From Falsiroseomonas sp. (GTDB lineage: Bacteria > Pseudomonadota > Alphaproteobacteria > Acetobacterales > Acetobacteraceae): a stretch of 49,389 bases of DNA. A program made the translations under genes and the position numbers. Below are positions 1-7,879 of the stretch, in pieces. The notes below the pieces were generated by a model that saw nothing but the letters and a program-made list of their open reading frames with translations, was not told the DNA's origin and ran no database searches. How positions within the stretch are numbered: position 1 is the first letter of the stretch; each line of letters begins with the position of its first letter. The DNA lies in contig NZ_JAUYTS010000088.1 of NCBI RefSeq assembly GCF_030695085.1, positions 1-49,389 on the forward strand, read 5' to 3'.

Positions 1-24
1 GTCTCGGGCCGTGGTTCCCGTGGC

Positions 25-1050
25 TCAGCCACGATACGACTGGAGATGGCTCGCCGGGCGCGACAGCAGCCCCAACGCAGCCACACCCGCCGCGGCGATC
101 ACGCCCAATGTCGTGCCAGGGTTCCGCAGCGCCTTGTTATACAGGCTGCGGTCGAACTGATGGCCCTGGTCGCCATAGCGGTTCCCGTCCTCACCGGCGC
201 TGTGCAGGTTATCCGGCGTGTCGCGCGGAGGGCGGCCCGGCTGCTTCGCGGTCTTGTAGTAGCTGTAGGTGAAGATCCGGTCCGTCAGGCTCGGCACCGT
301 GCGGGCAGCCGCCACCATGCCGCGGCCCCAGCCACCGACGATGCGGTTGCGCGTCGGGTGTTCCGCCGCATGCAGCACGGCGCTGGCCACCACCTCCGGC
401 GCATAGACCGGCGGCGGCACCTGGCTCGCCTCGTCCATGTAGTTCTTCGCGTGCTCGCCGAAGGGCGTGTCGATGCCGGAGGGCTGGATCAGCGTGATCG
501 CCACCGGCGCATCCTCGTGCAGCATCTCCATCCGCAGGCTGTCCGTGAAGCCCTTCACCGCGTGCTTGGTGGCCGTATAGGCGCCCAGCAGGGGGGACGG
601 CATGTCCGAGGAGATCGAGCCGATATTGATCAGCGCACCGCCGCGCCGCTTCAGCTCCTTCAGCGCCACCAGGGACCCATGCACCACGCCCCAGTAATTG
701 GTCTGGAAGATGCGCTCGTGGTCCTCAGGGGACATTTCCTCCAGCGTCGCATAGACGCCGATGCCGGCATTGTTCACCCAGGTATCGAAGCCGCCGAATT
801 CCTGGCGGGCGACCTCCGCGATACGGTCCACATCCTCCCTGACCCCGACATCGGCGACCACGGTGGCGCAGCGGCCGCCGCCCGCCTGGATGCCGGCGCA
901 GATCTCGGCCAGCGCGTCCGCGTTGCGCGCCGCCAGCACCACCGCGGCGCCGCGCTGGGCCGCCTTGCAGGCGGTGGTGAGGCCGATGCCGGAGGTGGCG
1001 CCGGTGATGACGATGACCTGATCGGCCAGCTTCTTGAGGCGGATAGTCAT
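25..1050 (-). CDS. SDR family NAD(P)-dependent oxidoreductase with C-terminal hydrophobic extension
   Basis: 341 aa. Short-chain dehydrogenase/reductase: a Rossmann fold that uses NAD(P)H to oxidise alcohols or reduce carbonyls. Visible motifs are the TGATSGIG nucleotide-binding loop near residue 17, NNAG near residue 93, a serine in SISSD, and the catalytic YTATK near residue 157. The usual SDR length is about 250 aa. Here about 90 extra residues follow the fold (polar linker, then GVIAAAGVAALGLL close to the C-terminus), which looks like a single membrane segment. GGGAGC lies about 9 bases upstream of the ATG. The substrate cannot be told from sequence. The small gene at 1160-1459 lies upstream on the same strand, 109 bases away. 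Confidence 0.9.
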   Translation of the reverse strand: MTIRLKKLADQVIVITGATSGIGLTTACKAAQRGAAVVLAARNADALAEICAGIQAGGGRCATVVADVGVREDVDRIAEVARQEFGGFDTWVNNAGIGVYATLEEMSPEDHERIFQTNYWGVVHGSLVALKELKRRGGALINIGSISSDMPSPLLGAYTATKHAVKGFTDSLRMEMLHEDAPVAITLIQPSGIDTPFGEHAKNYMDEASQVPPPVYAPEVVASAVLHAAEHPTRNRIVGGWGRGMVAAARTVPSLTDRIFTYSYYKTAKQPGRPPRDTPDNLHSAGEDGNRYGDQGHQFDRSLYNKALRNPGTTLGVIAAAGVAALGLLSRPASHLQSYRG

Positions 1051-1159
1051 GACATTGCTCCCGTCTAAGCCAGGAGGTTCAACCGATCAGGATCGCAGGT
1101 GTTGCCCCGGCTGAACGCCTCGTGAGCCTGGAACCGGCCCGGTTGGCTGCGGATGGGGG

Positions 1160-1459
1160 TCAGATGAACTGGCCGCGCAGAAAGCCCAGCGCGGGCAGGG
1201 GGCTCCAGGCCTTCGGCAAGTCGGCGCGGCGGATCGGCGCGACGGAATAATGCGGCACCGGCTGTTTCGATCGCCGCAGGAAATCCTCATAGGCCGAGAC
1301 CTGCTGCGCCCGCCAGGCCCGGTCCTCCAGCGCCGCCATGCGGTTGCGATAGACATTGGCCACGCGCGATTTGCGCCCGGCGGTGGCGATCACCGCCCAG
1401 AGCGTGTCGTCGTCCCGGGCACCGGCGGAGCCGGCACCGAGAGGCGTGAGATGCTGCAC
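1160..1459 (-). CDS. Hypothetical protein
   Basis: 99 aa, GTG start with GAGGG a few bases upstream. I do not recognise the family. The product is basic, has no signal peptide or membrane segment, and contains a charged middle (about residues 30-65) rich in Arg, Ala and aromatic residues. It sits upstream of the SDR on the same strand and is divergent from the glutathione transferase at 1579. Amino-acid composition looks protein-like and no better frame covers the stretch, but reality and start are both uncertain. Confidence 0.5.
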   Translation of the reverse strand: MQHLTPLGAGSAGARDDDTLWAVIATAGRKSRVANVYRNRMAALEDRAWRAQQVSAYEDFLRRSKQPVPHYSVAPIRRADLPKAWSPLPALGFLRGQFI

Positions 1460-1578
1460 GGCCCTCAGAGTCGCAAACCCATCGCTTCCGGGTCAAGGGC
1501 CTGCTGCGTCAAACGCCCGGGGCTTTCCGGTTGAACGGCTTCGTGGGATCAAACCTTCCAGCAAGGAGACGCATCGGG

Positions 1579-2208
1579 ATGATCGACCTCTACACCTGGA
1601 ACACACCGAACGGCCGCAAGATCTCGGTCGCGCTGGAGGAAATGGGGCTGCCCTACGCCGTCCATACGGTGAACATCTCGAAGGACGAGCAGTTCAAGCC
1701 GGACTTCCTCAAGATTTCCCCGAACAACCGGATTCCGGCGATCATCGACCCCGACGGGCCGGATGGACAGCCGATCAGCGTCTTCGAATCGGGCGCGATC
1801 CTGCTGTACCTGGCGGAGAAGACCGGGAAATTCATGCCCAAGGACCCGCGCGGCAAGGTGGCGGTGATGGAATGGCTGATGTGGCAGATGGGCGGCTTCG
1901 GCCCGATGCCCGGCCAGGTGCACCATTTCCTGATGCAGCCGGAAGGCCCGGCGCGGGAATACGGCTTCGCGCGTTATCACAAGGAAACCAGGCGCCTTTA
2001 CGGCGTACTGGACCGCCGCCTGGCCGGCCGCGACTACGTGGCCAGCGAAGGTGAGCCGAGCATCGCCGATTTCGCGATCCTCGGCTGGGCCTGGCGGCAT
2101 GAGCGGCACCAGGTGCCCTTCGACGACCTGCCCAACGTGGCCGCCTGGTACGCCCGCATGATGGCCCGCCCCGCCACCCAGCGCGGCTTCGAGGTGGCGC
2201 TGTCCTGA
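1579..2208 (+). CDS. Glutathione S-transferase, YfcG/Nu-class-like
   Basis: 209 aa. The N-terminus (MIDLYTW, TPNGRKI, EEMGLPY) and the SPNNRIPAI segment near residue 50 closely resemble E. coli YfcG, a Nu-class transferase known for disulfide-bond reductase activity. There is an N-terminal thioredoxin-like domain (about 1-80) with the cis-Pro in RIPAI and the ESGAI glutathione-binding turn near residue 70, then an all-helical C-terminal domain. The start at 1579 has AAGGAGAC (1562-1569) upstream; an in-frame start 48 bases earlier would add an unrelated tail. Probable role: cytoplasmic glutathione-dependent thiol/disulfide or detoxification chemistry; the true substrate is unknown. Confidence 0.88.
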   Translation: MIDLYTWNTPNGRKISVALEEMGLPYAVHTVNISKDEQFKPDFLKISPNNRIPAIIDPDGPDGQPISVFESGAILLYLAEKTGKFMPKDPRGKVAVMEWLMWQMGGFGPMPGQVHHFLMQPEGPAREYGFARYHKETRRLYGVLDRRLAGRDYVASEGEPSIADFAILGWAWRHERHQVPFDDLPNVAAWYARMMARPATQRGFEVALS

Positions 2209-2228
2209 CAGCGTCCTGAATATCGGCT

Positions 2229-2250
2229 CGGGCAGGCGCTTGCCCGCCCG
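2229..2250 (+). terminator. Hairpin after the glutathione transferase
   Basis: CGGGCAGGC and GCCCGCCCG pair as a 9-bp stem with one A-C mismatch around a 4-nt GCTT loop, 20 bases after the stop of the upstream gene. No T-run follows, so intrinsic termination is only possible, not shown. Confidence 0.4.
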
Positions 2251-2303
2251 GGTCCGGCCCGCTATGAGACGCGCTGCATACGTCGTGCAACTTCACACCC
2301 TGA

Positions 2304-2395
2304 GGAGGGGTGGCCGAGTGGCTGAAGGCGACGGTTTGCTAAACCGTTATAGGGGTAAAACCCTATCGAGGGTTCGAATCCCTTCCCCTCCTCCA
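2304..2395 (+). tRNA. tRNA-Ser (anticodon GCU)
   Basis: A full class-II cloverleaf can be drawn. Acceptor GGAGGGG (2304-2310) pairs with CCCCTCC (2385-2391). The anticodon stem ACGGT/ACCGT encloses loop TTGCTAA with anticodon GCT at 2338-2340. A long variable arm ATAGGG/CCCTAT (2349-2366) is typical of tRNA-Ser. The T-arm is GAGGG/CCCTT with loop TTCGAAT, and CCA is encoded at 2393-2395. It reads AGC/AGU codons. The discriminator base (2392) is T rather than the G usual for bacterial tRNA-Ser. There is no integrase or repeat beside it. Confidence 0.95.
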
Positions 2396-2433
2396 ATGCG
2401 AATCCAGACTTACCCATCATCAAGGGCTGTGGC

Positions 2434-2850
2434 TCAGCGCCAGTTGCGAGGCGGGCCGCCGGGGTCCGGCGCGGTCGAGCAGTATTGGATGGTCACGCTC
2501 GCGCCTGCATTGCTCAGGCTCTCGGGCAGGGCAGGGGTCAGGCCCGGAATCCGCACAACGCCGGCGCCCGGTGGGCGCGCGTTGGTATGGGTGCTTTGGA
2601 TCACGCGCGTGAAGCCTGTGCCCACGAGCATGACCTGGACGCTGAAGGCAATCCAGTTGGTCCCGGTGTTGGTGTAGCCGACGATCAATTCACCCGTGCC
2701 ATTGGAATAGACCTGCCCGGCCTGGAGCGAGCAGCCATTATTGCCGCTATGGCTCAGGGTGACCGAATTGGCAGGGACAAAGATCTGCGCCTGGGCGGGC
2801 GCCAGGGCGGCCAGGCTGGCCAGGATCGTCAGGCTCGGCAGTTTCAGCAT
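2434..2850 (-). CDS. Small secreted hypothetical protein
   Basis: 138 aa. The N-terminus MLKLPSLTILASLAALAPAQ is a classical Sec signal peptide with likely cleavage after AQA (about residue 22), so the mature chain is roughly 116 aa and periplasmic or released. Two cysteines remain (about residues 40 and 124) and could form one disulfide. The mature part is rich in Ser, Thr, Asn and Gly, with beta-type segments such as ELIVGY and AFSVQVMLVG. I do not recognise the family. AAAGGAG precedes the ATG. It is convergent with the tRNA-Ser and divergent from glpD. Confidence 0.72.
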   Translation of the reverse strand: MLKLPSLTILASLAALAPAQAQIFVPANSVTLSHSGNNGCSLQAGQVYSNGTGELIVGYTNTGTNWIAFSVQVMLVGTGFTRVIQSTHTNARPPGAGVVRIPGLTPALPESLSNAGASVTIQYCSTAPDPGGPPRNWR

Positions 2851-2873
2851 CGCGGGGCTCCTTTGTCTGCGCG

Positions 2874-2902
2874 TTTATCGTAACGATCCTAGGCGGTGCC
2901 AA
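2874..2902 (-). promoter_or_regulatory. Candidate sigma70-type promoter for the small secreted protein
   Basis: On the minus strand TTGGCA (2902-2897) is followed after exactly 17 bases by GATAAA (2879-2874), about 24 bases upstream of the ATG at 2850. The -10 box overlaps a small inverted repeat, ATCGT-A-ACGAT (2877-2887), which might be a protein-binding site. It is an AT-rich patch in otherwise GC-rich DNA. Inference from sequence only. Confidence 0.4.
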
Positions 2903-3015
2903 TAGGGATATCCGATGCCCGCGACAGCCGGCGCCGATCAGCCATGTCCTGGCGGCCCGGACGATGCGCCAGCGCGGCCCTTGCCAGCCGCCCGCGCGCC
3001 TTACATGACAGCGAC

Positions 3016-4488
3016 ATGGCAAATGATTTCGACCTGCTGGTAATCGGCGGGGGCATCAATGGCGCCGGCATCGCGCGGGATGCCGTCGGGCGGGGGCTGT
3101 CCACCTGCCTGGTGGAGCGCGGCGACCTCGCCAGCGGCACCTCCTCCAACTCCTCCAAGCTGGTGCATGGCGGGCTGCGCTACCTGGAGCATTACGAATT
3201 CCGCCTGGTGCGCGAAGCGCTGGCGGAGCGCGAGGTGCTGCTGCGGATCGCGCCGCATATCGTCTGGCCGATGCGCTTCGTGCTGCCGCACCGGGCCGAG
3301 ATGCGGCCCCGCTGGCTGATCCGCGCCGGGCTGTTCCTGTATGACCACCTGGCGCGGCGGGTCAGCCTGCCGGGGGCAGAGGGCCTGGATTTCCGGAAGC
3401 ACCCCTTCGGCGCGCCGCTGTCGCCGGCCATCGCCAATGGCTTCGCCTATTCGGATTGTTGGGTGGAGGACAGCCGCCTCGTGGTGCTGAACGCCAAGGA
3501 CGCCGCCCGCCGCGGCGCCAGCATCCGCACCCGCACCGCCTTCATCGATGCCGCGCGCGATGCGCAGGGCTGGACGGTGCGGCTGCGCACGGCGGAGGGT
3601 GGCGAGGAAACGCTGCGCTGCACGGCGCTGGTCAATGCCGCCGGCCCCTGGGTGCTGTCGGCGCAGGACCAGACCCATGCCGCGCGCGCCGGCAGCGTCC
3701 GCCTGATCCGCGGCAGCCACATCGTGCTGCCGGCGCTGTATGAAGGGGAGCAGGCCTATATCCTGCAGAATGACGATCGCCGGGTCGTCTTCGTCATTCC
3801 CTACCAGGGCAGGTTCTCCCTGGTCGGCACCACGGACGTGCCGCATGAGGGCGACGCCGCCACCGCGCACTGCACGCCGGAGGAAGCCGCCTATCTCTGC
3901 GCCGCCGTCAGCCGCCAGTTCAAGCGGCCGGTGACGCCGGCGGAAATCGTCTGGTCCTATTCCGGCGTGCGGCCCTTGTTTGATGACGGCACGGATGATC
4001 CCTCCGCCATCACGCGGGATTATGTGCTGAAGCTGGATACCGAAGCCGCGCCACTGCTCAGCATCTATGGCGGCAAGATCACCACCTATCGCCGGCTGGC
4101 GGAGGAAGCGGTGGAGAAGCTCGGCAAGGCCCTGGGGCGGTCGGCGCCGGCCTGGACCGCTGGCGCCGCGCTGCCTGGTGGGGATTTCGGCGGCCGCGAC
4201 CTGGCGGGGTATGAGGCGGAGATCGCCACCCGCTACCCCTTCCTGCCGCCCACGCTGCGCGCGCGGCTGGTCCGCGCCTATGGCAGCGAGGTGCCGGCAT
4301 TGCTGGGCGAGGCCACATCAATGGTCGAACTCGGCCAGGATTACGGCGCGGGGCTGACGCAGCGGGAAATCGACTGGCTCAAGCATGAGGAATGGGCACG
4401 CACGGCGGAGGATGTGCTGTGGCGCCGCTCCCGCCTCGGCCTGCACATGACCCAGGCGGAGCGGGAGGCGGTGGCGGCGGCTATTTGA
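3016..4488 (+). CDS. glpD: Aerobic glycerol-3-phosphate dehydrogenase
   Basis: 490 aa. FAD-dependent, membrane-associated oxidation of sn-glycerol-3-phosphate to dihydroxyacetone phosphate, passing electrons to quinone. The FAD-binding GGGINGAGIA is at residues 11-20; TSSNSSKLVHGGLRYLEHYE and RFVLPHR follow as in E. coli GlpD, which has similar length. The start at MANDFDLLVI is chosen because this is the family N-terminus; a longer in-frame start at 2896 adds 40 unrelated residues. No clear Shine-Dalgarno sequence is seen. No glpK, glpF or glpR is nearby, so it stands alone, and its 3' end overlaps the convergent zinc-finger gene by 8 bases. Confidence 0.95.
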   Translation: MANDFDLLVIGGGINGAGIARDAVGRGLSTCLVERGDLASGTSSNSSKLVHGGLRYLEHYEFRLVREALAEREVLLRIAPHIVWPMRFVLPHRAEMRPRWLIRAGLFLYDHLARRVSLPGAEGLDFRKHPFGAPLSPAIANGFAYSDCWVEDSRLVVLNAKDAARRGASIRTRTAFIDAARDAQGWTVRLRTAEGGEETLRCTALVNAAGPWVLSAQDQTHAARAGSVRLIRGSHIVLPALYEGEQAYILQNDDRRVVFVIPYQGRFSLVGTTDVPHEGDAATAHCTPEEAAYLCAAVSRQFKRPVTPAEIVWSYSGVRPLFDDGTDDPSAITRDYVLKLDTEAAPLLSIYGGKITTYRRLAEEAVEKLGKALGRSAPAWTAGAALPGGDFGGRDLAGYEAEIATRYPFLPPTLRARLVRAYGSEVPALLGEATSMVELGQDYGAGLTQREIDWLKHEEWARTAEDVLWRRSRLGLHMTQAEREAVAAAI

Positions 4489-4744
4489 GCTGGCTGTCCT
4501 TGCTGCCGCGGCGGTTGATGCCGAAGGCGGCGGGGCGCCGGTCGCGCGCCGATTGGCAGGCGACGCAGGTCCGCACGCCCGGCAGCGCCGCGCGACGTGC
4601 CTCCGGGATCTCCTCGCCGCATTCCACGCAATGGATCTCGCCGGGACCGGCGGTCATCCGCGCGCGGGCGCGCAGGATGCCGTCGCGCACCGTGTCGTCG
4701 ATCTGATCCTGTACCGCGCCATCCGGCGCCCAGCCGCTTGCCAT
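4481..4744 (-). CDS. DksA/TraR-family C4 zinc-finger protein
   Basis: 87 aa. A four-cysteine zinc finger is formed by C39-x2-C42 and C60-x2-C63 (HCVECGEEIP and RTCVACQ), the signature of DksA/TraR-type zinc fingers and closest in size and layout to the short E. coli YbiI-like proteins. The long N-terminal coiled coil of true DksA is absent, so binding in the RNA polymerase secondary channel should not be assumed. It is convergent with glpD and overlaps it by 8 bases. Confidence 0.8.
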   Translation of the reverse strand: MASGWAPDGAVQDQIDDTVRDGILRARARMTAGPGEIHCVECGEEIPEARRAALPGVRTCVACQSARDRRPAAFGINRRGSKDSQLK

Positions 4745-4800
4745 TGTCCCATCCCACGTCCAGCCACTTTAACTGGTCAGGGCAGGCGGGGTTTCAAAGG

Positions 4801-5763
4801 TCAGGCCGCCTGTTCCAGCACCCGCGCCAGGCTGGCCGAAAGCGCCTCCGCCGCCGCCGGCAGGCGGCGGCCGCGGCGGGCGAGCAGGGCGATGCGGCTG
4901 CCATTCAGCAGCGGGTCGGTCAGCGGGATCGCCTTCACCTTGCCCTGCTCCACCTGCAACGCCAGCACGCGCGGCACCATCACCGCCACACCCTTGCCAT
5001 CCGCCACGAAGCCCGCCGCGACATGTGCCGAATTGGTCTCCAGCACCGGGCGGATCGGCACCCTTGCGGCGCGGCAGGCGGTATCGAACAGCGCCCGCGA
5101 ACTGCCGAGGTGGGAGGGGGCGACCAGCGGCATGCCGACCAGATCCGCCAATGTCAGCGTAGTGGCGCCGGCCAGCTTGTGGTGCGGCGCCAGCATCACC
5201 GCCAGCGGCTCCGCCGCCGAGGCCAGCACCTCCACCTCCGGATCGGCGGGCGGGTTGAAGGCGACGCCGAGATGGCAGGTGCGCTCCTGCAACCCGGCCA
5301 AAATCGCCGCCGACCCCACCACGGCGATATCCAGCGTCACCGCCGGGTAGGCGCTGCGGAAGCTGGCCAGCGCATTGGCCAGGCCGCAGGCGGCGAAGCT
5401 TTCCACCAGGCGCAGCACCACATGACCGCGCCGCACGCCGCGCAGCGCGTCGAGGTCCGCACGCAGGCGTTCCGTCAGATGCGTTGCCTCCCGCCCATGA
5501 TGCAGCAGGATCTCGCCCGCCGGGGTCAGCGCCACACCGCGTGCGCCGCGTTCCAGAAGCTGCACGCCGAGGTCCTCCTCCAGCTGCTGGATGCGGCGGC
5601 TGATGGCGGATTGCGCCAGGCGCAGCCGCTGCGCCGCCTCGCGCATCGAACCGGCCTGGGCGACGGCGAGGAAGCAGCGCAGGCCGGGTGGCACCATGGG
5701 GAGGAGGCTCCATTGCGATGCCCCTACGGCATCGTGCGGCGGCATTCTTTCCGCATCGAGCAT
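4801..5763 (-). CDS. LysR-family transcriptional regulator
   Basis: About 320 aa. The N-terminal winged helix-turn-helix is clear (LRCFLAVAQAGSMREAAQRL, then QSAISRRIQQLEEDLGVQL, LTPAGE), followed by a LysR substrate-binding domain (about 110-310). Three starts are possible: TTG at 5772, ATG at 5763 with AGGA upstream, and ATG at 5697, which would begin directly at the HTH. I chose 5763. It is divergent from the class-III aminotransferase at 5873, with an inverted repeat between the two, so the usual LysR logic (autorepression and inducer-dependent control of the divergent gene) is the natural inference. The effector is unknown. Confidence 0.88.
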   Translation of the reverse strand: MLDAERMPPHDAVGASQWSLLPMVPPGLRCFLAVAQAGSMREAAQRLRLAQSAISRRIQQLEEDLGVQLLERGARGVALTPAGEILLHHGREATHLTERLRADLDALRGVRRGHVVLRLVESFAACGLANALASFRSAYPAVTLDIAVVGSAAILAGLQERTCHLGVAFNPPADPEVEVLASAAEPLAVMLAPHHKLAGATTLTLADLVGMPLVAPSHLGSSRALFDTACRAARVPIRPVLETNSAHVAAGFVADGKGVAVMVPRVLALQVEQGKVKAIPLTDPLLNGSRIALLARRGRRLPAAAEALSASLARVLEQAA

Positions 5764-5818
5764 CGCCGTCAATCCTGGGATGCAAGTGATGTGTACGTTG
5801 TGCTGCGCGCGCCCGGTT

Positions 5819-5845
5819 GGCTAGACCGGCGCCGCAGGTCTAGCC
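5819..5845. promoter_or_regulatory. Perfect inverted repeat, candidate LysR operator
   Basis: GGCTAGACC (5819-5827) and GGTCTAGCC (5837-5845) are exact reverse complements separated by 9 bases, in the 109-base divergent gap between the LysR gene and the aminotransferase. Size and symmetry fit a LysR recognition site. The link to this regulator is by position only. Confidence 0.6.
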
Positions 5846-5872
5846 TCGGCAGGCCAATGGGGGAGGGCGGGG

Positions 5873-7183
5873 ATGTCCGGTCGCAATGCCATGATCGAGG
5901 ATGCGCTGGTCGAGGCGCGGGAAGGCTACGCCGCCCGCCGCCCCGCCAGCGCCGCGCGCCACCGCGAGGCGGCGGAGCTGATGCCCGGCGGCAATACCCG
6001 CAGCGTGCTGTTCCACGGCCCCTTCCCCTTCACCGCCGAAAGCGGGGAGGGCTGCCGGGTGCGCGACCTCGATGGCCACGCCTATGTCAGCATGATCGGC
6101 GAATTCACCGCCGGGCTGTTCGGCCACTCGCACCCGGCCATCCGCGCGGCCGTGCTGCGGGCGCTGGATACCGGCGTGAACCTGACCGCGCACAACCCCT
6201 TCGAGGCGCGCTTCGCCCGGCTGGTGCGGGACCGCTTTCCGTCGCTGGAGATGCTGCGCTTCACCAATTCGGGGACGGAGGCCAATCTGCTGGCGCTGGC
6301 CTGCGCCACCATCTCGACCGGCCGCAGCACCATCCTCGGGTTTCGGGGCGGCTACCATGGCGGGCTGATGACCTTTGGCCTGGGCGCCAACCCGATCAAC
6401 GTGCCGCATCGCGTGGTGCTGGCCGGCTACAATGATCTGGTGGAGGCAACCGCACTGGCGCGCGAACATGCCGGCGACCTGGCCGCTATCATCCTGGAGC
6501 CGATGCTGGGCGGCGGCGGCTGCATCGCGGCGGAGGATGATGTCCTGCGCGGCCTGCGTGCCCTGGCCGATGAGACCGGCGCCGTGCTGATCTTCGACGA
6601 GGTGATGACCAGCCGCCTCGCCCCCGGCGGGTTGCAGGAGCTCACGGGCGTCACGCCGGATCTGACGACACTCGGGAAGTATGTCGGTGGCGGCATGTCT
6701 TTCGGCGCCTTCGGCGGGCGCGCGGCGCTCATGGCGATCTTCGACCCGCGCCGTCCGGATGCCGTGCCGCATGCCGGCACCTTCAACAACAACACGCTGA
6801 CCATGTCCGCCGGCATCGCCGCGCTGTCCGAGATCTACACGCCGGACGTCGCGCGCACCCACAATGCCCGCGGCGATGCGCTGCGCCATGCTTTGCAGGA
6901 TGCGGCCGGGGACCTGCCGATCCAGATTACCGGCCGCGGCAGCATGATGGCCTTCCATTTCAGGGCGACGCCGCCTCGCAACGCCGAGGAAGCGGCCAGC
7001 GGCAACCAGGCGCTGAAGGAGTTGCTGTTCCTCGATCTGCTGGATCGCGGCTACTACATTGCCCGCCGCGGCATGGTGGCGCTGTCGCTGATGGTGGGCG
7101 CGGCCGAGGCCGAGGGCTTCGTCGCCGCCTTCGCGGATTTCTGCGAGATCCGCGGCGCGCTGATCCGCGACGCGGTGGCATAG
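5873..7183 (+). CDS. Class-III PLP-dependent aminotransferase, glutamate-1-semialdehyde aminomutase-like
   Basis: 436 aa. Fold-type I, class III: ELMPGGNTRS near residue 36 (typical of glutamate-1-semialdehyde aminomutase-like proteins), NSGTEANLLA near 132, GGYHG near 159, the FDEV PLP-aspartate motif at 241-244, and the Schiff-base lysine K269 in TTLGKYVGGG. GGGAGGG lies 7 bases before the ATG. True haem-synthesis HemL is usually a housekeeping gene without a LysR partner. This copy, divergent from a LysR gene, is therefore more likely a catabolic or biosynthetic aminotransferase/aminomutase of unknown substrate. It is convergent with the nitroreductase gene. Confidence 0.87.
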   Translation: MSGRNAMIEDALVEAREGYAARRPASAARHREAAELMPGGNTRSVLFHGPFPFTAESGEGCRVRDLDGHAYVSMIGEFTAGLFGHSHPAIRAAVLRALDTGVNLTAHNPFEARFARLVRDRFPSLEMLRFTNSGTEANLLALACATISTGRSTILGFRGGYHGGLMTFGLGANPINVPHRVVLAGYNDLVEATALAREHAGDLAAIILEPMLGGGGCIAAEDDVLRGLRALADETGAVLIFDEVMTSRLAPGGLQELTGVTPDLTTLGKYVGGGMSFGAFGGRAALMAIFDPRRPDAVPHAGTFNNNTLTMSAGIAALSEIYTPDVARTHNARGDALRHALQDAAGDLPIQITGRGSMMAFHFRATPPRNAEEAASGNQALKELLFLDLLDRGYYIARRGMVALSLMVGAAEAEGFVAAFADFCEIRGALIRDAVA

Positions 7184-7253
7184 GGGCAAAACCCCCACCC
7201 CGACCCTCCCCGCAAGCGCGGGGGGAGGGTTGGGGTGGGGGCGTTCTGCCCCC
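7183..7253. terminator. Nested GC-rich hairpins between convergent genes
   Basis: Directly after the aminotransferase stop, a C-rich arm (7192-7213) pairs over about 20 bases with a G-rich arm (about 7218-7241), with one bulge and one G-T wobble. A second hairpin, GGGGGC-GTTCT-GCCCCC, occupies 7237-7253, and GGGG-CAAAA-CCCC starts at 7183. It lies between converging transcription units and can fold on either strand. It resembles bidirectional terminators or short palindromic intergenic repeats common in GC-rich alphaproteobacteria. Confidence 0.65.
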
Positions 7254-7259
7254 GGACCC

Positions 7260-7862
<603 letters not shown>

Positions 7863-7879
7863 GCGGCGGGTATTCCTTG

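Noticed and set aside
2304..2460. tRNA as an integration site for a mobile element
   Set aside because: No integrase, no repeated tRNA 3' end and no composition change downstream.
2240..2677. Open frame running through the tRNA-Ser gene
   Set aside because: It reads through a clear tRNA and is antisense to the secreted-protein gene.
2896..3015. N-terminal extension of GlpD by 40 codons
   Set aside because: The family N-terminus begins at MANDFDLLVIGGG; the extension is Arg-rich and unrelated.
4597..6435. A 612-codon frame opposite the LysR gene and running into the aminotransferase
   Set aside because: Antisense or out-of-frame shadow without any recognisable domain.
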